NCBI RefSeq assembly: GCF_900168015.1
Contig: NZ_FUYR01000003.1
Location: 124,001 to 188,000, forward strand
Source of the DNA: Daejeonella lutea
Lineage (GTDB): Bacteria > Bacteroidota > Bacteroidia > Sphingobacteriales > Sphingobacteriaceae
Length of the DNA: 64,000 nt
Direction of reading: 5' to 3'
Shown: piece after piece, positions 17,214 through 25,314 of the stretch
How the letters are laid out: every line of letters starts with the position of its first letter
Position numbering within the stretch: position 1 is the first letter of the stretch
The notes under the pieces: generated by a model
Seen by the model: the letters and a program-made list of their open reading frames with translations, nothing else
Databases searched by the model: none
Told to the model about the DNA's origin: nothing
Made by a program: the position numbers and the translations under genes

Positions 17214-18350
17214 TCATTTAACTTTAACCTCTAAAGGCTTATCAATCTTATTTTTATAATTACGTAAGTAGGTAAACCATTCATCAGCAGTTGTGATCTT
17301 TCCAGCCCGGTTCCATGCTCCCCCGTTGTAGTAAACAAGTGGAGTATTGTTTTTTATAGTCAACCGGCTCAGGTAATGCCCATTTGCTGCTTTAACTTCT
17401 TTGGGTTTGCTCGTTAAAAGCCCGATCCCCATTATTCCTTTGTCCTTTACTTCCGGCTCCCAGTAGCCGATGATTCCGTTCTTTTGATCAAGAATTACCG
17501 GGCTTTCCTGCGGACGTTTTACAATTCCGGCAACAACATCTGCCTCTTCGGCTCCAGCAATGTTGTATTTCACTTCAACACGGTTAAGCTGCGAGCCGGC
17601 ATCCAGTGAGATTGTCTTAGTCGCCAATATATCCATGTCGCCAACTTTCCACGGATCGTATCCCAATTGGAAGGTAGAGCGTAATGGTCCGTTATCCAGC
17701 ACCTTGAAATGATGGTAATTTTTAGAAAGGATGATAGAATCTTTGTAATAGGGAGCGATATCACCTGCCCCGAGTGTTATCCCTACCTGGTAGTAGTCCA
17801 TACCTTCGCCCTTGTCTGTGTGATAGTCATTGCCCTTGTACCATGCGTCCAAAACTAGCTTGTCTGTTCGTTTAGACCAAATATCGGTGCCCGTGGCATT
17901 ATCACTCGCGGTTTCCAATGCCTTACCATACATCCTAAAGGCGATAAGATCGTTCTCCCATGCGAAATCATCCTTTCTTTCCGGTACATATCGCGCGTAG
18001 GTTTTCGATACAGTTCTCGCAGCCTGGCCAGCTACGATATCGTAATTAAGAGTTTGCTTAGGCAAGAGCTTATTTACAGCTACCAAAAGGTTGACAGGTT
18101 TGTCGCCGCCTTTGTATTCCAACTGATAGGGCACCTCCATTTTGCTGGCGGTTTCAATCACTTTAAAGGATGCTTGCTGAACTTTCGCTTCAAGTCTTGA
18201 GAATTCAATTTCAACAATCTCGTTTTCCCTTGTCATCGAGGTAGGATTACTTATCTGAAGTCTGGCGAGCGGCTTTTGCTGCGCCGTTACCGTAATCGCC
18301 GAAAATATCGGTCCGATGCAGAACAAAATATGCTGTGTAATTCGTTTCAT
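17214..18350 (-). CDS. DUF4861 family secreted protein
   Basis: A 378-residue protein with a signal peptide ending near TVTAQQ. The body (ARYVPERKDDFAWENDLIAF, DNGPLRSTFQLGYDPW, GIVKRPQESPV) matches DUF4861, a Bacteroidota family found in polysaccharide utilization loci for uronic-acid polymers. Function is not established; a carbohydrate-binding or lyase-like role is possible. It is divergent from the GH88 gene and upstream of kduI on the same strand, which supports a job in uronate breakdown, probably in the periplasm. Confidence 0.8.
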   Translation of the reverse strand: MKRITQHILFCIGPIFSAITVTAQQKPLARLQISNPTSMTRENEIVEIEFSRLEAKVQQASFKVIETASKMEVPYQLEYKGGDKPVNLLVAVNKLLPKQTLNYDIVAGQAARTVSKTYARYVPERKDDFAWENDLIAFRMYGKALETASDNATGTDIWSKRTDKLVLDAWYKGNDYHTDKGEGMDYYQVGITLGAGDIAPYYKDSIILSKNYHHFKVLDNGPLRSTFQLGYDPWKVGDMDILATKTISLDAGSQLNRVEVKYNIAGAEEADVVAGIVKRPQESPVILDQKNGIIGYWEPEVKDKGIMGIGLLTSKPKEVKAANGHYLSRLTIKNNTPLVYYNGGAWNRAGKITTADEWFTYLRNYKNKIDKPLEVKVK

Positions 18351-18511
18351 ATACTCAATATCTTAAAATAAATTTAAAGTGTATAAAATACACGAGTAAG
18401 CTTTTTATATCTTAGTCTTCCGGAAACGTTCTGGCACTGACAAAAATATCATAAAATTCATTCAGGGGTGTTCATTTCCATTGTTTATTATCATTCATTA
18501 TTCTGTTTCTT

Positions 18512-19702
18512 ATGAAGACTCAAAAATATAGGTTTCTGCTTCTGGTCATTGTTGGTATGGCTTTCTCCGCGCAATTGATTGCACAGCCAAAAATTAATGT
18601 CAAAGAACAGTTTGCACTCGCAGAAAAGCAGTATGCGCTGATGCTGAAAACACATCCGGATACGGATAAAACTCCGCAATCAGTGAATCCGGATGGTACA
18701 CTTAGGGACATGCCCACCGAGTGGTGGTGCAGCGGTTTCTTTGGAGGATCATTATGGAAATTGTATGAGTATACAAGAAAGCCAGAATGGAAAGACGCTG
18801 CTCATTTATGGACTATGGCTGTTCAAAAAGAACAGTATAATACGGGCACCCATGATCTGGGTTTCATGGTATACATCCCATTCGGCACTGGTTTCCGCCT
18901 GACAAAGAATCCTGTTTACAAGAAGGCTATGTTAAACGGGGCTGAATCACTTTCAACCCGTTTCGATCCGAAGAGGGGAGTTATTAAATCATGGAACGAC
19001 TTTCGCGGACATAAATATCCGGTGATCATCGACAACCTGATGAATCTCGACTTCCTGTTCTGGGCGACCCGCGAAACAGGCAATAAGAAATATCATGATA
19101 TCGCAGTTACTCACGCTAACAGCACGATAAAAAATCATTTTCGGCCGGATAACAGCAGCTACCACGTATTGCTTTATGGACCGGATGGAACGGTGGAAGG
19201 ACGCAAGACAGCTCAGGGTGCTGCCGATGAATCGGCATGGGCAAGGGGTCAGGCGTGGTCGTTATATGGTTATACTTCAATCTATCGCGATACCAGGGAC
19301 AAGAAATATTTAGATCAGGCAATCAAAATCGCAGACTTTTATATCAATCACCCAAACTTGCCAGCGGATAAAGTGCCCTACTGGGATTTTAATGCACCAA
19401 AAATTCCTAATGAAGAAAGAGATGCCTCCGCAGCCGCGATAACATCTTCCGGGTTGTTTGAATTAGCCGGATATGTTGATGCATCCCGCAAAAAACAATA
19501 TACAAACGCTGCTATAAAAATGCTGGAAAGCCTTTCCTCGCCGCAATACCGCGCCAAACTGGGAGAGAACAATAATTTTCTGCTTAAACACTCTACAGGC
19601 CATAAGCCGGGTAATAGCGAGATCGATGTTCCTTTAATTTATGCCGACTATTACTATTTGGAGGCGTTGATGAGGTATGACGGCCTTCGGCCAAGGCAAT
19701 AG
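18512..19702 (+). CDS. Glycoside hydrolase family 88 unsaturated uronyl hydrolase
   Basis: GH88 enzymes remove the 4,5-unsaturated uronic acid from the non-reducing end of oligosaccharides left by polysaccharide lyases, by hydrating the double bond. The 396-residue protein has a signal peptide (ending near SAQLIAQ), so it is periplasmic. The two catalytic-type aspartates lie in THDLGFMVY (Asp115) and IDNLMNLDFLFW (first Asp, 174), and ADESAWARGQAWSLYGYT is the usual substrate-groove segment. Its product feeds KduI, encoded nearby. Confidence 0.93.
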   Translation: MKTQKYRFLLLVIVGMAFSAQLIAQPKINVKEQFALAEKQYALMLKTHPDTDKTPQSVNPDGTLRDMPTEWWCSGFFGGSLWKLYEYTRKPEWKDAAHLWTMAVQKEQYNTGTHDLGFMVYIPFGTGFRLTKNPVYKKAMLNGAESLSTRFDPKRGVIKSWNDFRGHKYPVIIDNLMNLDFLFWATRETGNKKYHDIAVTHANSTIKNHFRPDNSSYHVLLYGPDGTVEGRKTAQGAADESAWARGQAWSLYGYTSIYRDTRDKKYLDQAIKIADFYINHPNLPADKVPYWDFNAPKIPNEERDASAAAITSSGLFELAGYVDASRKKQYTNAAIKMLESLSSPQYRAKLGENNNFLLKHSTGHKPGNSEIDVPLIYADYYYLEALMRYDGLRPRQ

Positions 19703-19703
19703 G

Positions 19704-19745
19704 TTTTAGGCATTAGGTCGGGCCTAACGTCTTATGCCTACGCCT
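19704..19745. repeat. Inverted TTAGGCA/TGCCTAA-type repeat after the GH88 gene
   Basis: TTTAGGCATTAGG is followed within a few bases by GCCTAAC and ATGCCTA, an imperfect stem-loop built from the same TTAGG words seen in the longer heptad arrays. Confidence 0.55.
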
Positions 19746-19782
19746 GATTGCTCCTTTCCAAAAATAACCCGACTTTAGCCAA

Positions 19783-20571
19783 ATGTCATCCAACTTAAGA
19801 TCAGTCACCGTCACCCGCTACGTTACGCCGCTTCGCGAGGGCGGTTCTATGCCGGCGATTGCGGAGGCGGATGACGAGTTCCTCTATGTCATTAAATTCA
19901 GGGGTGCTGGCCAGGGTCCCCGCGCGTTGATTGCTGAGCTTATCGGCGGGGAGATAGCAAGGTTACTGGGACTGCCAATACCTGAGCTGGTATTTGCTAC
20001 ACTTGACGAAGCGTTTGGTCGTACCGAAGCCGACGAAGAGATACAAGATCTATTAAAATTTAGCGTAGGCTTAAACCTGGGATTGCATTACCTGTCGGGT
20101 GCGATCACCTTTGATCCTGTGGTGAATAAAGTCGAGCCGCTGCTAGCGTCTAAAATAGTTTGGCTGGATTGCCTACTGACTAATATGGACCGTACCTGTC
20201 GTAACACCAATATGCTTATATGGCACAAGGAGTTGTGGCTGATCGATCATGGAGCATCACTGTACTTTCATCATTCATGGCAGAACTGGGAAGAACAGGC
20301 TACGAAACCATTCTTTCTGATAAAGGAGCATGTGTTGCTTCCGATGGCATCGGAGTTGGAATCTGTTGATGTAGAATTCCGGAAACTATTGACCAGTGAG
20401 AAAATTCGCACTATAGCCGCAATGATCCCTGATGACTGGCTCAATGATGAAAATACTTTTAAGACCAAGCAAGAATATCGTGATGCCTATGCCGTGTTTT
20501 TGGAAACGCGTGTAGCTCATTCAGAAAATTTTGTAAACGAAGCCCAAAATGCAAAACAAGCACTTATTTGA
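19783..20571 (+). CDS. HipA-like kinase domain protein
   Basis: The 262-residue protein resembles the compact HipA/PI3K-like kinase group. Residues about 33-40 (YVIKFRG) match the ATP-lysine strand, DCLLTNMDRTCRNTNMLIW (about 130-148) the catalytic loop with D, R and N, and LWLIDHGASL (about 150-160) the metal-binding DHG. It lacks the N-terminal part of classical HipA and is not beside a HipB gene. It overlaps the following DUF3037 gene by 23 bp, which makes the two a translationally coupled pair. Target and physiological role are unknown. Confidence 0.8.
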   Translation: MSSNLRSVTVTRYVTPLREGGSMPAIAEADDEFLYVIKFRGAGQGPRALIAELIGGEIARLLGLPIPELVFATLDEAFGRTEADEEIQDLLKFSVGLNLGLHYLSGAITFDPVVNKVEPLLASKIVWLDCLLTNMDRTCRNTNMLIWHKELWLIDHGASLYFHHSWQNWEEQATKPFFLIKEHVLLPMASELESVDVEFRKLLTSEKIRTIAAMIPDDWLNDENTFKTKQEYRDAYAVFLETRVAHSENFVNEAQNAKQALI

Positions 20572-20929
20572 GTATGCCGTGATACGCGTTGTACCCAGGG
20601 TAGAGCGCGAAGAGTTTCTGAATGTTGGAGTTATTCTTTATTGCAAGGGACTGAAATTCCTGCAGTCGAAATGTGACCTCGACGAAGCTCGTCTGGCAGC
20701 TTTTGCAAAGGATATTGACATGGAAGAGATCAGGGAAAGTCTCCGTTCTTTCGCCCAGATAAGTGCTGGTAAAGATGGCGGGCCGATTGGAAAGCTGGAT
20801 GCAGCATCACGCTTCAGATGGCTTACAGCAACACGTAGTACCGTGGTTCAGACTTCAAAAGTGCACCCGGGATTTTGCGAGGACGCTTCGGTTACTTTGA
20901 AGAGGCTTTTTAAGGAGCTCGTCGCTTAG
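20549..20929 (+). CDS. DUF3037 family protein
   Basis: A 126-residue cytoplasmic protein (FEYAVIRVVPRVEREEFLNV, GVILYCKGLKFL) matching DUF3037. The family is commonly encoded next to HipA-like kinases, as here, with 23 bp of overlap. It may be the partner, adaptor or antidote of the kinase, but that is inference. The C-terminal ASRFRWLTATRSTVVQTSKVHP segment is characteristic. Confidence 0.8.
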   Translation: MQNKHLFEYAVIRVVPRVEREEFLNVGVILYCKGLKFLQSKCDLDEARLAAFAKDIDMEEIRESLRSFAQISAGKDGGPIGKLDAASRFRWLTATRSTVVQTSKVHPGFCEDASVTLKRLFKELVA

Positions 20930-20931
20930 GA

Positions 20932-21023
20932 GTTGAGAATGGAGAATTGAGAATGGAGATTATAGCACAGCGTCTAGTAATTCTCAACTCTCAACTCTCA
21001 ACTCTCCAACCGATAGCTATCGG
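20932..21023. repeat. Inverted heptad arrays and GATAGCTATC palindrome
   Basis: GTTGAGAATGGAGAATTGAG (20932 onward) is answered by TTCTCAACTCTCAACTCTCAACTCTCC (20979-21007, 7-bp period), followed by a perfect 14-bp palindrome CCGATAGCTATCGG at 21010-21023. All lie between two convergent genes and could act as a two-way terminator. Confidence 0.75.
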
Positions 21024-21030
21024 GTCTCCA

Positions 21031-22602
21031 CTATTTCGTCGTAATCACGATCACTCCATCCTTCGCTTTCTCCCCATACTTTGACACTGCGGAGGAGCCT
21101 TTGAAAATCTCTATAGTTCCGATGGTAGTAACCTTAATATCGTCAAGACGTTCTTTCGTAATTTCCTTACCATCCAGGATGATCATTTCATTATCGATAT
21201 CGCTCAATGAAATTTTTTGATTTTGATTTAGTGAATAACCGACTACTGTAACAGGTTTCAAACTGCCATTGGATTTCCCGACACCGAAAGCTTTAGTTTC
21301 GATTTCGATTACACCATCTTTTCCTTTCTCGCCGTATAATTTAGTTGCGTTTTCACCTTTCAGGACTTTGATGGATTCAATGCGTTCTGAAGCCAGGTGT
21401 CCAATTCCATTTATCTGCGGTTTGCCGTCCAAAACATATAAAGGCCTGCCACTAACCGTAGTATCAAGTTCAATTAGCGTACGTCCCATCGAACTGTTTA
21501 GAGGCTTCCCAGTAACTACAACCACTCCCTTAACAATTTTATTGGTATCAAAAGCAGTATTTGTTATCGTGCTCGAATTTAAATTAGTTTTTAATTCGGT
21601 GTATTTTGCTTTAATTTTTCCTGCGGGTTTGCTCTGACTAACGGTAGTCTTCTGCCGTATTAGATCGATAGAAGATAACTGTGGCAGAGCTTTGAAGGTT
21701 TCTGTAACATGCCCAGTAAAATCAGCCTTTGAAATTCCTGTTATGAGTACCAGAATCATAATTGCCGGCACCAGCAACAGGTAGTTGCTTTGGTTTATCC
21801 TATTTGAAGGTTTCTTATTAATCATGGCTATTCTCTTTTTTATAGTTAAAAAATGAAAGTTGTTCACTGGCATGGAATGCTGCGGGAGCACGTGGCTTCT
21901 AAGTAAAGTGTACTGGTATTCTTTGGCATCTATTCCCGAGCGGATAACCTCCTGGTCAGTAATGAATTCAAGGTTGGCTTTTATGGCTTTTTTCATCAGC
22001 CAGACTCCTGGGTTGAACCAGTAGAATATGGTACTTAGCTCGGCCAGCATAACATCTAATGTATGCAGCTGCCTGACATGTACCTGTTCGTGTTCCAGAA
22101 TTGAATGAAGTTCACTTTCTTCATGGCATTCAGGATTCAAGTATATGGTGCGCCAGAAGGAGAAAGGGTTAATGGCTTTTGTGATCTTCCTGAATTTAAA
22201 GCTTCCCATCTCCATTGATGTTGAGCGTATGTGCAGTACAAGAAGGGATATCAGCTGAATTGTCAGGCGAAGCGACATGAATATCACACCTGTCCAGAAG
22301 ACCATTAACAGCAGCTGCCAGTAATTGCCGGCACTGTTCTCTGCGCGATTAATCACGTAAGTTACCGACCCCTGCCAGTCAGGTGTTAGCAAATTGATTT
22401 TATCTTTCAAGTGCTCATTGCGGCTCAACAAACCTGACACATTGATCAGCGGATAAAGCGCCGAATACAATAGACCGGTCAGAAGATAAAAGCGGTTTAG
22501 CGTGTGAAAGGTATAACGCTGCAGGATAAGATGATAGCCGGCGTAAAAGAAAAGGAGGGCGATGTTCACTTTGAGTAAATACAGGAGCATTTCAGGCATC
22601 AT
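21031..22602 (-). CDS. BlaR1-type M56 peptidase with two TonB-plug repeats
   Basis: The N-terminal 280 residues hold several membrane spans and the M56 zinc site HEQVH within SILEHEQVHVRQLHTLDVML (about residues 168-187), with WFNPGVWLMKKAIKANLEF after it. One more membrane span lies near residue 280. The C-terminal 200 residues, probably periplasmic, carry two plug-like repeats: YVLDGKPQ to GKDGVIEIETK, and IILDGKEI to AKDGVIVITTK. The preceding blaI-type gene overlaps the start by 4 bp. By analogy with BlaR1/MecR1 the peptidase should relay an envelope signal to the repressor. The plug repeats in place of a penicillin-binding sensor suggest a different ligand. Confidence 0.88.
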   Translation of the reverse strand: MMPEMLLYLLKVNIALLFFYAGYHLILQRYTFHTLNRFYLLTGLLYSALYPLINVSGLLSRNEHLKDKINLLTPDWQGSVTYVINRAENSAGNYWQLLLMVFWTGVIFMSLRLTIQLISLLVLHIRSTSMEMGSFKFRKITKAINPFSFWRTIYLNPECHEESELHSILEHEQVHVRQLHTLDVMLAELSTIFYWFNPGVWLMKKAIKANLEFITDQEVIRSGIDAKEYQYTLLRSHVLPQHSMPVNNFHFLTIKKRIAMINKKPSNRINQSNYLLLVPAIMILVLITGISKADFTGHVTETFKALPQLSSIDLIRQKTTVSQSKPAGKIKAKYTELKTNLNSSTITNTAFDTNKIVKGVVVVTGKPLNSSMGRTLIELDTTVSGRPLYVLDGKPQINGIGHLASERIESIKVLKGENATKLYGEKGKDGVIEIETKAFGVGKSNGSLKPVTVVGYSLNQNQKISLSDIDNEMIILDGKEITKERLDDIKVTTIGTIEIFKGSSAVSKYGEKAKDGVIVITTK

Positions 22603-22964
22603 GGCTGCTTTCCTTTCTCGATCATCTTTATGATCTCTTTTAAATCGTCTGCACTTATTTTTTCCTGATTTGCAAAGAATGTGACTAGTTCTTTATACGA
22701 GTTACTGAAGTAGTCGTTGACAAATTCGCCCATGAAGGTCTTCTTATACTCTTCTTCCTTTATTAGCGGGGTATAACAGAGCGTATTGCCAACCTTTTTT
22801 CCAAGAATAAACTTTTTCTTTTCAAGGTTCTTTACGGTAGAGGCAAGAGTTGTGTATGGAGGCTTAGGTTCCGGGATACTATCTAAGAATTCCTTGATCG
22901 TACCGGTCTCTGAATTCCAAATGGCTTGCATGGCCTCTTCTTCATTGGGTGTTAACTTCTCCAT
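22599..22964 (-). CDS. BlaI/MecI/CopY family repressor
   Basis: A 121-residue winged-helix protein: LTPNEEEAMQAIWNSETGT, then the recognition helix region PPYTTLASTVKNLEKKKFI (about residues 33-52), which is the standard BlaI pattern. Such repressors bind as dimers and are cleaved after the partner M56 protein is activated. The start codon is two bases from a long palindrome (22967-23005), the expected autoregulatory operator. Confidence 0.93.
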   Translation of the reverse strand: MEKLTPNEEEAMQAIWNSETGTIKEFLDSIPEPKPPYTTLASTVKNLEKKKFILGKKVGNTLCYTPLIKEEEYKKTFMGEFVNDYFSNSYKELVTFFANQEKISADDLKEIIKMIEKGKQP

Positions 22965-22966
22965 TT

Positions 22967-23005
22967 CTACGAACTTTTCGTAAATGTATTACGAAAAGTT
23001 CGTAG
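22967..23005. promoter_or_regulatory. BlaI-type palindromic operator
   Basis: Perfect 17-bp arms CTACGAACTTTTCGTAA (22967-22983) and its reverse complement (22989-23005) are separated by 5 bp. Position right upstream of the BlaI-type gene points to autoregulation. Two nested TACGAA-type dyads could bind two dimers. Confidence 0.8.
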
Positions 23006-23297
23006 ATGCAAGTGAAATGTAAAATTATTTTGCTTTTACGAGTTCAATGGATATTAGTAACATTCACTTTTGCGTCATGCCCCGTCGCCTTGATCCCTGA
23101 TTGGAGCATTGAAGAGGGGTCGACGGATAGGTTTTTTGATTTTATCTTTACAGTGATTGGTTCGTCTGAGCGACAGCAATATACCCGGAAGTGGAAACAA
23201 CGAAGAGCAGGACTGCGAAGAATTGTAAATATTTCATCAAGTAAATATAGAAATCGGAGTCTCTGTAATAAAAAATTACCTTTGCTGTCCTATTAAA
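23006..23297. other. Gene-free stretch upstream of the MutS-like gene
   Basis: The only open frame begins at the operator edge and gives a low-complexity, unfamily-like product; I take it as spurious. The stretch probably holds the promoter of the MutS-like gene. Nothing else is visible. Confidence 0.5.
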
Positions 23298-25127
23298 ATG
23301 TATACAACAAACACAAATTCCGAAGTAAGGGCTCGATATCAGGAGGCATTTTCCAGTGCAAATGTACGTGTTAAAGAGTTTGAAAAACTTCTGAACCGAT
23401 ATTCAATCCTGCGTTTAATTACTATCGCAGCCGGCATAATCCTTTTTTATCAATCCTTGAAATTTGAAGGCTCGTGGCTTCCGGTATTAGTGTTTTTTGC
23501 TGTGATTGTTACCTTTTCTTTTCTCGTCAGAAAGCAGAATGACTTAGAAAGAAAGCGAGATCATTACAGGGATCTGGCAATTATTTATGACAATGAAATT
23601 CAGAGCATTGCCAGCAGGCAGAATATTTATAATAATGGCTCGGAATGGGAAGATGATCTGCATCCCTACATTTCAGATCTTGACATTTTTGGAAAAGGGT
23701 CGCTATTTGCATTATTAAACCGCAGCGCAACAAGCTTGGGAAATGCCAAATTAGCCGCCTGGTTGAAAAAGCGGGCGCCGATCGCTGAGATCAGGCGTAG
23801 GCAGGATGCAGTTGAGGAAATAGCTGCAAAAGCGGAGTGGAAACACAATTTTCAGACGGTGCTGCTTTTCTCAAACAATGCAAAGGACGATCAGATCCAG
23901 GGGCTCTTCAATTATTTGAAAACCGGATCGCAACAAGAAGCGAAATGGCTCAGGCTTTACATAAAATTGAGCCCATGGATTTTTTTTGGATCCGGTATGC
24001 TGGCATGGTTCTTCCCGATTTTCATTTTACTGATCATAGGAATTGGGATTGCGAATTGGCTTATCACCCAGGCGTATAATGCCGCTGTTATGAAAACGGA
24101 TACCCTGATCGGGAAAATGAGCAAAATACTAAATCATTTTTCCGACGCGATAGGTGCAATTAGGTCTGAGCAATGGAGTTCTGAAAATTGTATACGCTTG
24201 TCTTCCGATCTTAAAGACAATAGGCAAGATAAGTTGGCGGAACAGTTACGTAGTTTATCGTCTCTCATTAACCAGCTCGCCCTAGGAATGAGCTCAATTG
24301 GCCCGGTGATTAATTTTATCATGCCCTGGAATGTTCTGTATTTCCTTGCTATTGAAGACTGGAAGAAGTCGAATAAAGAAAATGTCGAAGATGCTTTTGA
24401 TGTCATCGCCAATTTTGAGGCACTGATCAGCCTGAGCAGTATCAGGACTAATTATCCTGAGTGGACTTTTCCAGAATTGATTGAACGTGAGAAGTATACC
24501 TTAATCACTCGGTCTATTGGCCATCCCCTGATATCACCTGAGTTAAGGGTTGTGAATGATTATTCGCTGGATGATGAACTTAAGATCGACATCATTACCG
24601 GATCGAACATGGCCGGGAAAAGTACTTTTTTGCGGACTTTGGGAGTAAATGCAATACTCGCCCTGGCCGGAGCTCCGGTTTGTGCAGAAAAAATGAAGGT
24701 CAGCCCAATGCTTGTCTTCAGCTATATGCGCATCCGGGATTCGCTGAATGAAAGTACATCAACTTTTAAAGCTGAGTTGGATCGTTTACAGCGACTTCTC
24801 GAAATTCTGCAGACGGAAGACAGGGTTTTCTTTTTAATTGATGAGATGCTTAGGGGTACAAATTCTGTCGACAAGTATCTGGGATCCAAGGCTGTTATAG
24901 AAAAGCTGATCGCCCAGAATGCTGTGGGTATCATCGCCACCCATGATCTTCAGATTGCAGAGCTGGAACAAAAATATCCTGATTATATCCGCAACTTCTA
25001 TTTTGATATTCAAATAGAAGGTTCCGAAATGAAATTTGACTATAAGTTGAAAGAAGGGGAGTGCAAAACGTTTAATGCATCGTTGTTGTTGAAGAGGCTG
25101 GGGATCGGTGGAGAGGACGGTGAGTAG
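23298..25127 (+). CDS. Membrane-anchored MutS-like ATPase
   Basis: The C-terminal half is a MutS ATPase: Walker A ITGSNMAGKSTFLRTLGVN (about residues 434-452), Walker B FFLIDEMLRGTNSVDK (about 513-528), and IIATHDLQIAELEQ. The N-terminal half has hydrophobic pairs at about residues 35-75 and 220-260, so the protein is membrane-bound. The mismatch-recognition and connector domains of MutS are absent; at 609 residues it is shorter than MutS1. This architecture is common in Bacteroidota and its function is not mismatch repair as far as the domains show. Confidence 0.88.
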   Translation: MYTTNTNSEVRARYQEAFSSANVRVKEFEKLLNRYSILRLITIAAGIILFYQSLKFEGSWLPVLVFFAVIVTFSFLVRKQNDLERKRDHYRDLAIIYDNEIQSIASRQNIYNNGSEWEDDLHPYISDLDIFGKGSLFALLNRSATSLGNAKLAAWLKKRAPIAEIRRRQDAVEEIAAKAEWKHNFQTVLLFSNNAKDDQIQGLFNYLKTGSQQEAKWLRLYIKLSPWIFFGSGMLAWFFPIFILLIIGIGIANWLITQAYNAAVMKTDTLIGKMSKILNHFSDAIGAIRSEQWSSENCIRLSSDLKDNRQDKLAEQLRSLSSLINQLALGMSSIGPVINFIMPWNVLYFLAIEDWKKSNKENVEDAFDVIANFEALISLSSIRTNYPEWTFPELIEREKYTLITRSIGHPLISPELRVVNDYSLDDELKIDIITGSNMAGKSTFLRTLGVNAILALAGAPVCAEKMKVSPMLVFSYMRIRDSLNESTSTFKAELDRLQRLLEILQTEDRVFFLIDEMLRGTNSVDKYLGSKAVIEKLIAQNAVGIIATHDLQIAELEQKYPDYIRNFYFDIQIEGSEMKFDYKLKEGECKTFNASLLLKRLGIGGEDGE

Positions 25128-25135
25128 TGTTCTAG

Positions 25136-25277
25136 TATTCAGTAATCAGTTATCAGTTTTGGGCGGACTAGACGCTGGCGTTTCGACATTCAAATGGTTG
25201 AATGTTTCTTCGTTCAATAGTACATTAGGTACGTTCGCACTTGATTACTGATTACTAATCACTGATTACTGATCACC
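25136..25277. repeat. Inverted heptad arrays between co-directional genes
   Basis: CAGTAAT/CAGTTAT units (25136-25160) are answered by TGATTAC units with 7-bp period (25242-25277). The pair could form a hairpin downstream of the MutS-like gene. Confidence 0.75.
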
Positions 25278-25314
25278 CATTACCTCCGCTTTCTCAAGGA
25301 TATTTTTTCAATAT

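Noticed and set aside
23006-23296. 96-codon plus-strand frame with hydrophobic start
   Set aside because: It starts at the edge of the BlaI operator and the second half is Arg/Lys/Ser-rich noise; more likely leader DNA of the MutS-like gene.
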